64,000 nucleotides of DNA from positions 515,587-579,586 of the forward strand of contig NZ_JACXGQ010000001.1 of assembly GCF_022096995.1 (NCBI RefSeq), read 5' to 3'. Below are positions 55,020 to 64,000 of this stretch, one piece after another (positions within the stretch are counted from its first letter, which is position 1; every line of letters starts with the position of its first letter). The translations under genes were made by a program, and so were the position numbers. The notes under the pieces are model-generated. The model saw only the letters and a program-made list of their open reading frames with translations. It was not told where the DNA came from and made no database searches. The stretch is from Yoonia sp. I 8.24. GTDB lineage: Bacteria > Pseudomonadota > Alphaproteobacteria > Rhodobacterales > Rhodobacteraceae.

Positions 55020-57146
55020 TTAGTGATTGCGTTGTGCTTTCAATTCCAACCGACGCTGATGCAACACAGGTTCCGTGTAACCAGAAGGCTGAATACGGCC
55101 CTTAAACACCAGATCGCAGGCCGCTTGAAACGCGATCCCGTCGAAATTGGGGGCCATCGGACGGTAGGCCGCATCAACTGCGTTTTGCTCATCCACCACG
55201 GCCGCCATTTTGCGCATCGCGTCCATGACTTGCCCCTCGGACACCACATCATGGTGCAACCAATTGGCCAAAGCTTGGCTCGAAATCCGGCAGGTCGCCC
55301 GGTCTTCCATCAATCCGACATCATGGATGTCAGGCACTTTGGAGCAACCAACGCCTTGGTCAATCCAACGGACCACATAGCCCAAAATACCCTGCGCGTT
55401 ATTCTCAACCTCACGGGTGATCACATCGGCGGACCAATTGGCGTTCGCGGCCACTGGCACAGTCAAAAGATCTGCCAAAGTCCCGCGCGCACCGCCCGCT
55501 TTGATCTCGTCCTGACGGGCGATCACATCGATGGCGTGGTAGTGGATCGCGTGCAGCGTGGCCGCTGTCGGTGACGGCACCCAGGCGCAATTTGCGCCCG
55601 ATTGCGGATGGCCCACTTTCGCGACAAGCATATCCGCCATCAAATCGGGCATCGCCCACATGCCTTTGCCAATCTGCGCCTTGCCCTGCAAACCGCAGGC
55701 CAAACCAATATCAACGTTGCGATCTTCATATGATTTGATCCAAGCGCTATCCTTCATCTCGCCTTTTGGGACCATTGGACCGGCCTCCATGCTGGTGTGA
55801 ATTTCATCGCCTGTGCGGTCAAGGAACCCGGTGTTGATGAAGGCCACGCGCGATTTGGCCGCGCGGATACATTCCTTGAGGTTTACAGATGTGCGGCGCT
55901 CTTCGTCCATGATCCCGAGCTTGACAGTATTGGCCGGCAACCCAAGCACGGCCTCAACCCGGTCAAAAATTTCGCAGGCAAACGCCACTTCTTCGGGGCC
56001 GTGCATCTTGGGTTTCACGACATAGACAGAGCCATGCAGCGAATTCCCGCCATCACGTTGCAAATCATGCATCGCAATCAACGTTGTGCACATGGCATCC
56101 ATTAGGCCTTCACCAACCTCGCGCCCCGCAGCATCCAAGATCGCAGGGTTCGTCATCAGGTGCCCGACATTGCGTACCAACATCAATGACCGGCCCTTAT
56201 GTGTCTGGGCGCTGCCATCGGGTGCCGCATAAGTCACATCAGGGTTAAGCTTGCGGGTAAATGTCTTACCGCCCTTTGTGACCTCTTCTTCAAGATCACC
56301 ACGCATCAGGCCAAGCCAGTTGGTGTAGGCGACGACCTTATCTTCGGCATCCACGGCAGCGACGGAATCTTCGCAATCCATGATGGTGGACAGGGCGGAT
56401 TCGAGCACAATATCGGAAATACCGGCCGCATCCGCGCTGCCAATCGGACTGGTTGGGTCGACAACAATTTTAATCAGCAGGCCATTCGCGCGCAAAAATA
56501 TCTCAGCGTCTGCATTATGACCGGCAAATTGCTGCAGATCATCGAGCGCAGGTGACAAAACCCCATCCACAACGGATAGGGCCGCAATATCCACCCAAGA
56601 CCCACCAGCTAGCGGCGCAACCTTATCCAGATGCGCGCGGCCCCAAGCAATCACGCGCGCGCCACGTGCCGCGTCATATCCCTTACCACTTGGCAAATCG
56701 CCCAGCGCATCGGTGCCGTAAAGCGCGTCATAAAGACTGCCCCAGCGGGCATTGGCCGCATTCAGCGCAAAGCGTGCGTTGGTAATCGGCACCACCAATT
56801 GCGGCCCCGGAAGCGTCGCGATTTCAGGATCGACGTTGACCGTTTCAATCGCAAAATCAGGCCCTTCGGGCACCAGATATCCAGAGGTTTCTAGAAATGC
56901 CTGATAGGCAGTAGCATCATGCCCCGCGCCACGGTTGGTCACGTGCCAATCATCCAATGCGGCTTGCATATCTTCGCGTTTTTGCAACAGGTCGCGCCCG
57001 CGCGGCCCCATTTCTGCGACCAGATCAGCGAAACCGGCCCAGAACGCATCAGCGCTGACGCCCGTCCCGACAAGCGCCTTTTCATCAATGAATTGGGCAA
57101 GTTCAGTTGCGACTTGCAACCCGTGCTTTTCGATCCGATCGGTCAT
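55020..57146 (-). CDS. glcB: Malate synthase G
   Basis: A 708-residue enzyme that condenses glyoxylate with acetyl-CoA to malate. Markers of isoform G are [41 protein letters not shown] and the C-terminal [17 protein letters not shown]. Length is typical. It works in glyoxylate and glycolate use; the following GlcG-like gene supports the glycolate connection. The 224-bp spacer to the divergent pepN should hold both promoters. Confidence 0.96.
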   Translation of the reverse strand: MTDRIEKHGLQVATELAQFIDEKALVGTGVSADAFWAGFADLVAEMGPRGRDLLQKREDMQAALDDWHVTNRGAGHDATAYQAFLETSGYLVPEGPDFAIETVNVDPEIATLPGPQLVVPITNARFALNAANARWGSLYDALYGTDALGDLPSGKGYDAARGARVIAWGRAHLDKVAPLAGGSWVDIAALSVVDGVLSPALDDLQQFAGHNADAEIFLRANGLLIKIVVDPTSPIGSADAAGISDIVLESALSTIMDCEDSVAAVDAEDKVVAYTNWLGLMRGDLEEEVTKGGKTFTRKLNPDVTYAAPDGSAQTHKGRSLMLVRNVGHLMTNPAILDAAGREVGEGLMDAMCTTLIAMHDLQRDGGNSLHGSVYVVKPKMHGPEEVAFACEIFDRVEAVLGLPANTVKLGIMDEERRTSVNLKECIRAAKSRVAFINTGFLDRTGDEIHTSMEAGPMVPKGEMKDSAWIKSYEDRNVDIGLACGLQGKAQIGKGMWAMPDLMADMLVAKVGHPQSGANCAWVPSPTAATLHAIHYHAIDVIARQDEIKAGGARGTLADLLTVPVAANANWSADVITREVENNAQGILGYVVRWIDQGVGCSKVPDIHDVGLMEDRATCRISSQALANWLHHDVVSEGQVMDAMRKMAAVVDEQNAVDAAYRPMAPNFDGIAFQAACDLVFKGRIQPSGYTEPVLHQRRLELKAQRNH

Positions 57147-57370
57147 GGCGTCTCTCCCTGTCGGTTGCCGCGCGCAGGCAGCAACAGTGTATCATCTGAT
57201 ATGGTTAGAACAGTTGGATCAAGTAAGCAACAAACGCGGTAATATATTTTTACCAATTAGCAGGGGACCGCCAAATACACCTATTCGAAATGCAAGATAA
57301 TCACCGCCGAACCTAGGTTGCAGCGGGTCAGATGCAGGCATAACGTCGGCGCAAAGCATAAGGACCCCCC

Positions 57371-59923
57371 ATGTCAAACCACGCCCCCCAAACGATCTAC
57401 CTGAAAGACTACACCGCCCCTGCATTTCTGGTGGATAGCGTGCATTTGACGTTCAAACTCGCACCGACAACAACACGGGTGATTTCGCGCATCGCTTTTC
57501 GGCCCAATCCAGATGCGCAATCGCGCGACTTCTTTTTGCACGGCGAAAAACTGCGTTTGATCACGGCCACGATTGACGGGCAAGCGATCACCCCCGATGT
57601 GACCGCCAGCGGGCTGACCTGCCTCGTGCCTGATGCACCTTTCGTGTTTGAAGCCGAAGTTGAAATCAACCCCGAAGCCAACACCGCGCTCGACGGGCTT
57701 TACATGTCAAACGGCATGTATTGCACCCAATGCGAGGCCGAAGGGTTCCGCAAAATCACCTACTACCCCGACCGCCCTGATGTCATGGCGGTATTTACCG
57801 TGCGCGTCGAAGGCGACCTGCCCGTCCTGCTGTCCAACGGCAACCCCATCGCAAAAGGCGACGGTTGGGCCGAATGGCATGACCCATGGCCCAAACCCGC
57901 CTACCTCTTTGCCCTTGTTGGTGGCGATCTGGTGAACCATGCTGACCAATTCATCACGGTGGACGGGCGCGATGTCGCCCTGAATATTTGGGTCCGGCCC
58001 GGTGACGATGAAAAGAAATGCGCCTTTGGGATGGGTGCGCTCAAGGCCTCGATGAAATGGGATGAAGAGGTCTATGGCCGCGCCTATGACCTTGATATTT
58101 TCAACATCGTTGCGGTTGATGACTTCAATATGGGGGCGATGGAAAACAAGGGCTTGAATATTTTCAACTCTTCCGCTGTTTTGGCCAGCCCAGAAACCGC
58201 AACGGATGCGAATTTCGAACGGATCGAAGCGATCATCGCGCATGAGTATTTTCACAACTGGACTGGCAACCGGATTACCTGCCGCGATTGGTTCCAACTG
58301 TGCCTCAAAGAGGGGCTGACCGTTTTCCGCGATCAGCAATTCACCGGAGATATGCGCGGCCATGCGGTGAAACGCATCGACGATGCGCTGGTGCTGCGCG
58401 CGCATCAATTCCGCGAAGACAGCGGCCCTCTCGCCCATCCTGTCCGGCCTGCCAGCTTTGTTGAGATCAACAATTTCTACACCGTCACCGTCTACGAAAA
58501 AGGTGCTGAAATCATTGGCATGCTGAAACGGCTTGTCGGGGATAACAGCTATCAAAAAGCGCTTGATCTCTATTTTGAACGTCACGACGGCGATGCGGCC
58601 ACAATCGAAGATTGGCTACAGGTTTTCACTGATGCGACCGGCCGCGATCTGACGCAATTTGCGCTTTGGTATAGCCAAGCAGGCACGCCGCGCGTCACCG
58701 TGCGCGACACGTTTAACGATGGCACCTATACGCTGACCCTGTCCCAAGACACACCACTGACGCCGGGGCAGCCGGACAAAGCACCAATGCTGATCCCTGT
58801 GGCAATGGGCTTGCTGGATCATACCGGAAAAGAACTGGTTGCAACCCAAGTGCTAGAGCTGACGCAAGCAAGCCAAACATTTACCTTTGAAGGGTTAGAA
58901 AACAAACCTATCCCGTCGGTCTTGCGCGATTTCTCGGCGCCTGTGATCCTTGACCACCCGCAAACCGCCGCGGAACGTGCGCTGCTTCTTGCGCATGACA
59001 CCGACCGATTTAACCGCTGGGACGCTGGGCGCAATTTGGCGCAGGATGTTTTGCTTGCCATGCTGCACGATGATACAGCGCCTGATAGCGCTTTTCTTGA
59101 CGGGCTTGCCGCTGTGTTGCGCGATGACGATCTTGACCCGGCCTTCCGCGCACTTGTCCTGACGTTGCCCAGCCAAGAAGACACAGCCCAAGCCTTGGTC
59201 GATGCAGGCCACACCCCAGACCCGACAGCGATCGCGCGCACCCATGAGGCACTGACCGTGCATATTGCCCAGCATTTGCAAGACACATTGCCACGCATCT
59301 ATGCTGCAATGACAGTGACCGGCGCCTATACTCCTGACGCGATCAGCGCGGGCAAACGCGCGCTGGGGAACCGCGTTTTGGCGCTGATGTCAAAACTCGA
59401 CGGCGGCAAGCAAGCGACACAGCAATATGCGCAGGCCGACAATATGACCCAGCAGATTGCAGCGCTTGCTGCTTTGCTCAAAATCGGCAAAGGCGCTGAT
59501 GAGCTCCCTGCATTCGCAGCCCAATGGCAGCACGATCGGCTTGTCATGGATAAGTGGTTCGGACTGCAAGTCAGCTGCGCCAGCCCTGATGATGCGGCCA
59601 GCGTGGCGGCCAAACTGACGACGCACCCGGCGTTTACGATGAAGAACCCCAACCGGTTCCGGGCCGTCTTTGGCGCGCTCAAGGCAAACACCGCAGGGTT
59701 TCATGCGCCGACAGGGGCTGGCTATGACTTGCTGGCGGATTGGCTGATCAAGCTCGACCCGATCAACCCGCAAACCACGGCACGAATGATTACGTCATTT
59801 GATACGTGGAAACGCTATGATGCGGATCGACAGGTTAAAATGCGGGGTGCCTTGCAACGTATTGCAGACACGCCAAACCTGTCGCGCGATACCACAGAAA
59901 TGGTGACCCGTATCTTAGGCTAA
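57371..59923 (+). CDS. pepN: Aminopeptidase N (M1 family)
   Basis: An 850-residue zinc aminopeptidase. Exopeptidase motif GAMENKGLNIFNS; zinc site HEYFHNWTGNR with the distal Glu in LKEGLTVFRDQQF. It removes N-terminal residues from peptides in the cytosol. Length and C-terminal helical region (RIADTPNLSRDTTEMVTRILG) match the proteobacterial PepN type. ATG 57371 lies directly after AAGGACCCCCC. Confidence 0.96.
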   Translation: MSNHAPQTIYLKDYTAPAFLVDSVHLTFKLAPTTTRVISRIAFRPNPDAQSRDFFLHGEKLRLITATIDGQAITPDVTASGLTCLVPDAPFVFEAEVEINPEANTALDGLYMSNGMYCTQCEAEGFRKITYYPDRPDVMAVFTVRVEGDLPVLLSNGNPIAKGDGWAEWHDPWPKPAYLFALVGGDLVNHADQFITVDGRDVALNIWVRPGDDEKKCAFGMGALKASMKWDEEVYGRAYDLDIFNIVAVDDFNMGAMENKGLNIFNSSAVLASPETATDANFERIEAIIAHEYFHNWTGNRITCRDWFQLCLKEGLTVFRDQQFTGDMRGHAVKRIDDALVLRAHQFREDSGPLAHPVRPASFVEINNFYTVTVYEKGAEIIGMLKRLVGDNSYQKALDLYFERHDGDAATIEDWLQVFTDATGRDLTQFALWYSQAGTPRVTVRDTFNDGTYTLTLSQDTPLTPGQPDKAPMLIPVAMGLLDHTGKELVATQVLELTQASQTFTFEGLENKPIPSVLRDFSAPVILDHPQTAAERALLLAHDTDRFNRWDAGRNLAQDVLLAMLHDDTAPDSAFLDGLAAVLRDDDLDPAFRALVLTLPSQEDTAQALVDAGHTPDPTAIARTHEALTVHIAQHLQDTLPRIYAAMTVTGAYTPDAISAGKRALGNRVLALMSKLDGGKQATQQYAQADNMTQQIAALAALLKIGKGADELPAFAAQWQHDRLVMDKWFGLQVSCASPDDAASVAAKLTTHPAFTMKNPNRFRAVFGALKANTAGFHAPTGAGYDLLADWLIKLDPINPQTTARMITSFDTWKRYDADRQVKMRGALQRIADTPNLSRDTTEMVTRILG

Positions 59924-59926
59924 CCC

Positions 59927-59948
59927 CGGCTGTTCTGTCGCACAGCCG
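59927..59948 (+). terminator. Terminator-like hairpin after pepN
   Basis: CGGCTGT (59927-59933) and ACAGCCG (59942-59948) form a 7-bp stem starting three bases after the pepN stop; only TT follows. Weak terminator or stabilising end. Confidence 0.45.
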
Positions 59949-59974
59949 TTACGCGCGCTTTGTAATTTGCAAGG

Positions 59975-60844
59975 ATGGAACATCGCATTCAACCACTGAT
60001 CGCCGAGCGCGCGCCTTGGCTTTACAAAGACCGCCCCGGCACCAAGATCATGCGTACCGGGTTACACCGTATGCTGTCTTACGACACGACGCTTGAAATC
60101 GCGCAAACCTTTGCGCAGACCCCGGCCCCCGTGATCATGGATCAGATGGGCACCCGTCTGGCGCAATCGGTCACTGCACGCGGTTTAGGGCACCTGCCAG
60201 CGCATGGGGCCGCATTGGTTGTTGCCAATCACCCTACCGGGATCGCTGATGGGATCATTTTGAACCATTTGCTGGCGCGGGTAAGGCGCGATACGTATTT
60301 CTTTGCCAATAGCGACATCTTGCGGGTGCTGCCGCAGATGGATGAAATGATCGCCCCGGTTGAATGGCGGATCGAAAAACGCTGCCATGCCAAGACACGC
60401 GAGACAATGGCCTACGTGCGCAAGGCGACCAATGCCGGGCGCATGGGAGTGATTTTTCCTTCGGGTCGCTTAGCCAAACGGCGCGGGCTGCGGCTTTACG
60501 AGCGGCCATGGATGGCATCGGCGGCAATGCTGGCACGCAAATTCGACATCCCGGTGATCCCGGTGAACATCCAAGCGCGCAATTCGGCGCTGTTTTATCT
60601 GTTTGACGCGTTGCACCCGACCCTGCGCGACATCACCCTGTTTCACGAGACGCTGAACAAGTCCAAACAACCCTTCCATATTGAAATTGGCGAGCCGATT
60701 TCGGCCAGTGCGATCCCGAAAAACCCCGACGCGGGAATCGCGCTCTTGCGCAAAGCCACGCTTGCGCTTGGCGGCAAAGACGCGCCTGCCGTAAATATGG
60801 TCACCACATCCCGTCCTTGGTTAAAGTGGCCGCAAGCGGACTGA
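59975..60844 (+). CDS. PlsC-type acyltransferase
   Basis: A 289-residue glycerol-3-phosphate/lysophospholipid acyltransferase-type protein. The catalytic NHx4D appears as [12 protein letters not shown] and the second motif as [13 protein letters not shown]. Unlike typical 1-acyl-glycerol-phosphate acyltransferases it lacks a clear N-terminal span. It may acylate a lipid such as lyso-ornithine lipid or lyso-phosphatidate. It sits between pepN and gatB on the same strand, with about 50-75 bp gaps. Confidence 0.82.
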   Translation: MEHRIQPLIAERAPWLYKDRPGTKIMRTGLHRMLSYDTTLEIAQTFAQTPAPVIMDQMGTRLAQSVTARGLGHLPAHGAALVVANHPTGIADGIILNHLLARVRRDTYFFANSDILRVLPQMDEMIAPVEWRIEKRCHAKTRETMAYVRKATNAGRMGVIFPSGRLAKRRGLRLYERPWMASAAMLARKFDIPVIPVNIQARNSALFYLFDALHPTLRDITLFHETLNKSKQPFHIEIGEPISASAIPKNPDAGIALLRKATLALGGKDAPAVNMVTTSRPWLKWPQAD

Positions 60845-60917
60845 TCGCAGCCTTGTTGTCTTGAAGCCCGGCCCCGGTTCTTTTAGACAGCTTTCAAACT
60901 TGCCAAAGGATGCGCAG

Positions 60918-62432
60918 ATGCTCGACCTGACTTATGAAACGCCGACCCCAAAAGTAATCGCAGGCGCAAAGCACGACTGGGAACTTGTGATCGGGCTGGA
61001 AGTACACGCACAGGTCGCGACCAAAGCGAAACTGTTTTCCGGCGCATCGACCCTGTTTGGGGCAGAACCTAACAGCAATGTGGCTTTCGTTGATGCCGGC
61101 ATGCCCGGGATGTTGCCCGTCATAAACGAAGCCTGTGTCGCGCAGGCCGTGCGCACCGGGCTTGGTCTGAAAGCAGAAATCAACCTGACATCTGCCTTTG
61201 ACCGCAAAAACTATTTCTACCCTGATCTGCCCCAAGGCTACCAAATTTCGCAGCTCTACCACCCGATTGTGGGCGAAGGCGAAGTGCTGGTCGAAATGGG
61301 CGACGGCACTGCGCGCAACGTGCGGATTGAACGCATCCACCTTGAACAAGACGCGGGCAAATCAATTCACGACATGGATCCAAACATGTCGTTCGTGGAC
61401 CTGAACCGGACTGGCGTTGCGCTGATGGAAATCGTCAGCCGCCCCGACATTCGCGGCCCCGAAGAAGCCGCCGCCTATGTGCTGAAACTGCGTCAAATCC
61501 TGCGCTATTTGGGCACCTGCGATGGCAACATGCAAAACGGCAACATGCGTGCCGATGTAAACGTGTCCATCTGCCGTCCGGGCGACTACGAAAAATATCA
61601 AGCAACCCAAGACTTTAGCCACTTGGGCACGCGCTGCGAAATCAAAAACATGAACTCGACCCGGTTTATCCAAGCCGCGATTGATGTTGAGGCACGTCGC
61701 CAGATCGCGCTGCTTGAAGATGGCAAAGAGGTCGTACAAGAAACACGTCTTTATGATGCGGATAAAAACGAAACGCGCTCTATGCGGTCCAAAGAAGAAG
61801 CGCATGACTACCGCTACTTCCCCGATCCTGATTTGCTCCCACTTGAAATTGAACAGGGGTGGGTTGACGATATCGCAGCCTCGCTTCCCGAACTGCCTGA
61901 CGCGAAAAAGGCGCGGTTTATCGCGGATTTCAGCCTGTCTGACTACGACGCGTCTGTTTTGACCGCCGAGGTCAACAATGCCGCCTATTTCGAACAGGTG
62001 GCAGCAGGGCGCGACGGAAAACTGGCCGCTAACTGGGTGATCAACGAATTGTTTGGCCGTTTGAAAAAAGATGATGATAAGTCAGTCGACGACAGCCCGG
62101 TCAGTGCCGCGCAGTTGGGCCAGATCATCACATTGATCAAAACCGATGTGATTTCAGGAAAAATCGCCAAAGACGTGTTCGAGATTTGTTACACCACCGG
62201 CCGCGATCCAGAAGAGATCGTCGAAACCGAAGGGATGAAGCAGGTCACTGACACTGGCGCGATTGAAGCCGCCGTTGATGAAATCATCGCAGCCAATCCC
62301 GCGCAAGTCGAAAAGGCGAAGGCCAACCCGAAATTGGCCGGCTGGTTTGTTGGGCAAGTCATGAAAGCGACAGGCGGCAAGGCCAACCCAGCAGCCGTCA
62401 ATAAAATTGTTGCAGCCAAGCTGGGATCATAG
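60918..62432 (+). CDS. gatB: Asp/Glu-tRNA amidotransferase subunit B
   Basis: A 504-residue GatB that converts misacylated Asp/Glu-tRNA with GatA and GatC. It shows [24 protein letters not shown], the [21 protein letters not shown] metal/transamidation block and the YqeY-like tail ([26 protein letters not shown]). ATG 60918 is preferred over 60861 from alignment. gatA and gatC are elsewhere. Confidence 0.96.
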   Translation: MLDLTYETPTPKVIAGAKHDWELVIGLEVHAQVATKAKLFSGASTLFGAEPNSNVAFVDAGMPGMLPVINEACVAQAVRTGLGLKAEINLTSAFDRKNYFYPDLPQGYQISQLYHPIVGEGEVLVEMGDGTARNVRIERIHLEQDAGKSIHDMDPNMSFVDLNRTGVALMEIVSRPDIRGPEEAAAYVLKLRQILRYLGTCDGNMQNGNMRADVNVSICRPGDYEKYQATQDFSHLGTRCEIKNMNSTRFIQAAIDVEARRQIALLEDGKEVVQETRLYDADKNETRSMRSKEEAHDYRYFPDPDLLPLEIEQGWVDDIAASLPELPDAKKARFIADFSLSDYDASVLTAEVNNAAYFEQVAAGRDGKLAANWVINELFGRLKKDDDKSVDDSPVSAAQLGQIITLIKTDVISGKIAKDVFEICYTTGRDPEEIVETEGMKQVTDTGAIEAAVDEIIAANPAQVEKAKANPKLAGWFVGQVMKATGGKANPAAVNKIVAAKLGS

Positions 62433-62511
62433 ACGCGTGATCACGGCGTAGGGCACTTGGAAATCTGAACCGTTAGCGCTATTACTTTGGGTCTAAAAAA
62501 GGGGTGACGGA

Positions 62512-62883
62512 ATGTCATACGAATATATGGTCGTACCGGCGCCAACGCGCGGGATAAAAGCCAAGGGCGCCCGGACAGCCGAAGAACGGTTTGCGATCGC
62601 GCTTGAGACGAAGATGAACAAAATGTCCAACGATGGCTGGGATTATATGCGCACGGACACATTGCCCGCAGAGCAGCGTGAAGGTCTGATGGGCAAAACC
62701 ACCGTGTATCAAAACATGCTGGTGTTTCGGCGCGCCAAAAAGGCTCAACGCCCAGTCACACCGGCCCCTACGCCTGTTGTCGCAGCCCCTGCCCCGCCCA
62801 AGCCTGCGCCGAAGGTCGAACCAGTGAAAGAAGTCGCACCCGTGAAACCCGTATCAGATGACGCAGGTGACGCAGACGCGTAG
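62512..62883 (+). CDS. DUF4177 small protein with Pro/Ala-rich tail
   Basis: A 123-residue protein. Residues 1-80 form a DUF4177 domain (MSYEYMVVPAP...MSNDGWDYMRTDTLP). The last ~40 are Pro-, Ala-, Val- and Lys-rich and probably disordered. The function is unknown. It lies between gatB and the convergent bolA, whose stop it abuts. Confidence 0.85.
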   Translation: MSYEYMVVPAPTRGIKAKGARTAEERFAIALETKMNKMSNDGWDYMRTDTLPAEQREGLMGKTTVYQNMLVFRRAKKAQRPVTPAPTPVVAAPAPPKPAPKVEPVKEVAPVKPVSDDAGDADA

Positions 62884-63135
62884 CTACTTGATATCAATCG
62901 CGAGCGCATGAATGCGGCCGATAATATCCGGCCCCAAAGCCGCATGAATAGCACGGTGGCGCGCAATGCGTGACATGTCATCAAACTGTGCTGATGCGAT
63001 CATAATACGCCAATGGCTTTCGCCCGACCCGTCATCTCCTGCGTGGCCCGCATGCTGCGCACTTTCGTTAATCACTTCCAGAACCGTTGGTGAAAATACA
63101 GCCAATGCTGTGCAAATTTCTGCCTGAATTGCCAT
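62884..63135 (-). CDS. BolA-family protein
   Basis: An 83-residue BolA fold protein with SHWRIMIASAQFDDMSRIARHRAIHAAL, the family helix-turn that binds Fe-S glutaredoxin partners. BolA proteins help Fe-S cluster traffic and morphology responses. It is divergent from the J-protein gene, 78 bp apart; the two lie together in many Rhodobacteraceae. Confidence 0.93.
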   Translation of the reverse strand: MAIQAEICTALAVFSPTVLEVINESAQHAGHAGDDGSGESHWRIMIASAQFDDMSRIARHRAIHAALGPDIIGRIHALAIDIK

Positions 63136-63213
63136 TATTTTTCTTCTACCCTCTTCAATCTCACGCTGTGGGGTTTAAAGTCTGTTGTCCGAGTCGGAAA
63201 GGTGAGACACACC

Positions 63214-63849
63214 ATGAAAAAGAATGATCCCTTTGGTTTTGACATGTCAGTGTCGAGTTCAAAGAAGAAAAACCCACGCGGGCGCAGGGGCCTATCAGGT
63301 GCGTCAGAAACGTCGCAGCGCATTTGTAGCCACGAAGGCTGCGAAGAAGAGGCCAAGTTTCGCGCACCCAAATCGCCTGATATTTTGGACGACTATCACT
63401 GGTTTTGCCAACAGCACGTGCGCGAATACAATCTAAAGTGGAATTTCTTTGAAACCACGACAGAGGCAGAGCTTGCCGCACAGATGACCAATGACCGTGT
63501 ATGGGAACGCCCTACAAAGCCCATGAAACGGAGCGTCGAAGAACGTGCTTGGGCGCGTTTAGGCATTGAAGACCCACATCAAGTGCTCGGTGAAAACGCT
63601 ACGCGCAATCCGGGTCGTGGCGCCCCAACAGGGCGTAAGTTGCCGCCAACTGAGCGCCGTGCGATCGACGTTTTAGAGGCCAAAGATAGCTGGTCAAAAC
63701 CACAAATTCGCAAAGCCTACAAAGCGCTGATTAAGGTCTTGCACCCCGACATGAATGGCGGTGACCGCAGCCAAGAAGAACAGCTTTCCGAGGTTGTCTG
63801 GGCGTGGGATCAAATCAAAGTCAGCAAGCACTTTCGTGATAAGGACTAA
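63214..63849 (+). CDS. J-domain protein with zinc-finger-like N-terminal region
   Basis: A 211-residue co-chaperone. Residues ~30-75 contain ICSHEGC and WFCQQHVREYN, a C-x4-C ... C-x2-H arrangement that could bind zinc. The J-domain is at the C-terminus (RRAIDVLEAKD... with the HPD tripeptide in VLHPDMNGG) rather than the N-terminus. J-domains stimulate DnaK ATPase. The ATG at 63214 follows AGGTGA; the GTG at 63202 is less likely. A strong terminator follows. Confidence 0.88.
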   Translation: MKKNDPFGFDMSVSSSKKKNPRGRRGLSGASETSQRICSHEGCEEEAKFRAPKSPDILDDYHWFCQQHVREYNLKWNFFETTTEAELAAQMTNDRVWERPTKPMKRSVEERAWARLGIEDPHQVLGENATRNPGRGAPTGRKLPPTERRAIDVLEAKDSWSKPQIRKAYKALIKVLHPDMNGGDRSQEEQLSEVVWAWDQIKVSKHFRDKD

Positions 63850-63853
63850 AAAC

Positions 63854-63878
63854 AAAAGGGGCCTATGGCCCCTTTTTT
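63854..63878 (+). terminator. Intrinsic terminator after the J-protein gene
   Basis: AAAAGGGGCC (63854-63863) pairs with GGCCCCTTTT (63867-63876) around TAT and runs into a T tract to 63878. A textbook rho-independent terminator. Confidence 0.93.
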
Positions 63879-64000
63879 ACTCGCTAAAACTAAAACGACT
63901 TAATGCAGGTGCCTGCGTTTGTGGTAGAGATTCGCCTGAGACAAGGCGCTCAACTGCCCAATTGCAGTACTATCGGTCTTACGCGTAACTTGGCGTAGCC
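63879..64000. other. Window end, no gene seen
   Basis: About 120 bp after the terminator with no supportable reading frame. In related genomes cobaltochelatase genes often follow here, but nothing in this piece shows it. Confidence 0.4.

Overview
The window looks like a chromosomal segment of a marine alphaproteobacterium of the Rhodobacteraceae (Roseobacter group). Grounds are the glyQ / small membrane protein / glyS order, BolA next to a zinc-finger J-protein, FnrL-type boxes at the cyd genes, UbiL-type and SqrR/BigR-type proteins, and moderately GC-rich DNA. This is inference from gene content; no rRNA, tRNA or CRISPR was seen.

Region by region. (1) 1-1700: a SqrR/BigR-like persulfide sensor with Cys42 and Cys108, followed by a YeeE/YedE (TsuA-like) thiosulfate-type transporter. 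(2) 1730-2870: an AT-richer islet with two orphan genes. (3) 3025-19560: a respiration, sulfur and redox block. It holds a FAD oxidoreductase and then a long minus-strand array, in transcription order cydD-cydC / cydA-cydB-cydX-TDT transporter-DsrE-like-SQR-small membrane protein, with an Rrf2 Fe-S regulator divergent from it. After that come an SLC13 permease, an AraC regulator, a persulfide-dioxygenase-like MBL protein, a 1-Cys peroxiredoxin and a divergent OxyR. The TDT gene carries a frameshift, and cydX (41 aa) is easily missed. (4) 19893-22754: two unusual periplasmic proteins, a TAT-exported BMP-family binding protein and a PBP-OmpA fusion, without any ABC permease or ATPase.

(5) 22994-42063: mainly housekeeping genes. 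These are ctaD, GT25 and GT2 glycosyltransferases, yqeY-like, carA, a GntR regulator, a HAD nucleotidase, a UbiH/UbiL hydroxylase, a tandem Lrp pair divergent from ilvC, an ArsR/NIPSNAP/ABM/DMT cluster, a TerB-like membrane protein, folB-folP-glmM and a SleB-like hydrolase. (6) 42241-50483: a PPDK-like enzyme, glyS-DUF6446-glyQ, and an envelope protein with a trypsin-like domain that seems to lack its catalytic residues. (7) 50484-52051: a second AT-richer islet with one orphan gene. (8) 52052-63849: trkH, a class-I glutamine amidotransferase, glcG-like/glcB, pepN, an acyltransferase, gatB, DUF4177, bolA and a J-protein.

The main biological theme is sulfide and persulfide handling joined to respiration. 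A sulfide:quinone oxidoreductase, DsrE-like protein and TDT carrier lie directly behind cytochrome bd, an oxidase type known to tolerate sulfide. A persulfide-sensing repressor, a thiosulfate-type importer and a persulfide dioxygenase-like hydrolase lie within about 18 kb. Candidate FnrL and OxyR operators can be read from the sequence. Function calls come from motif recognition only; no database search was run.
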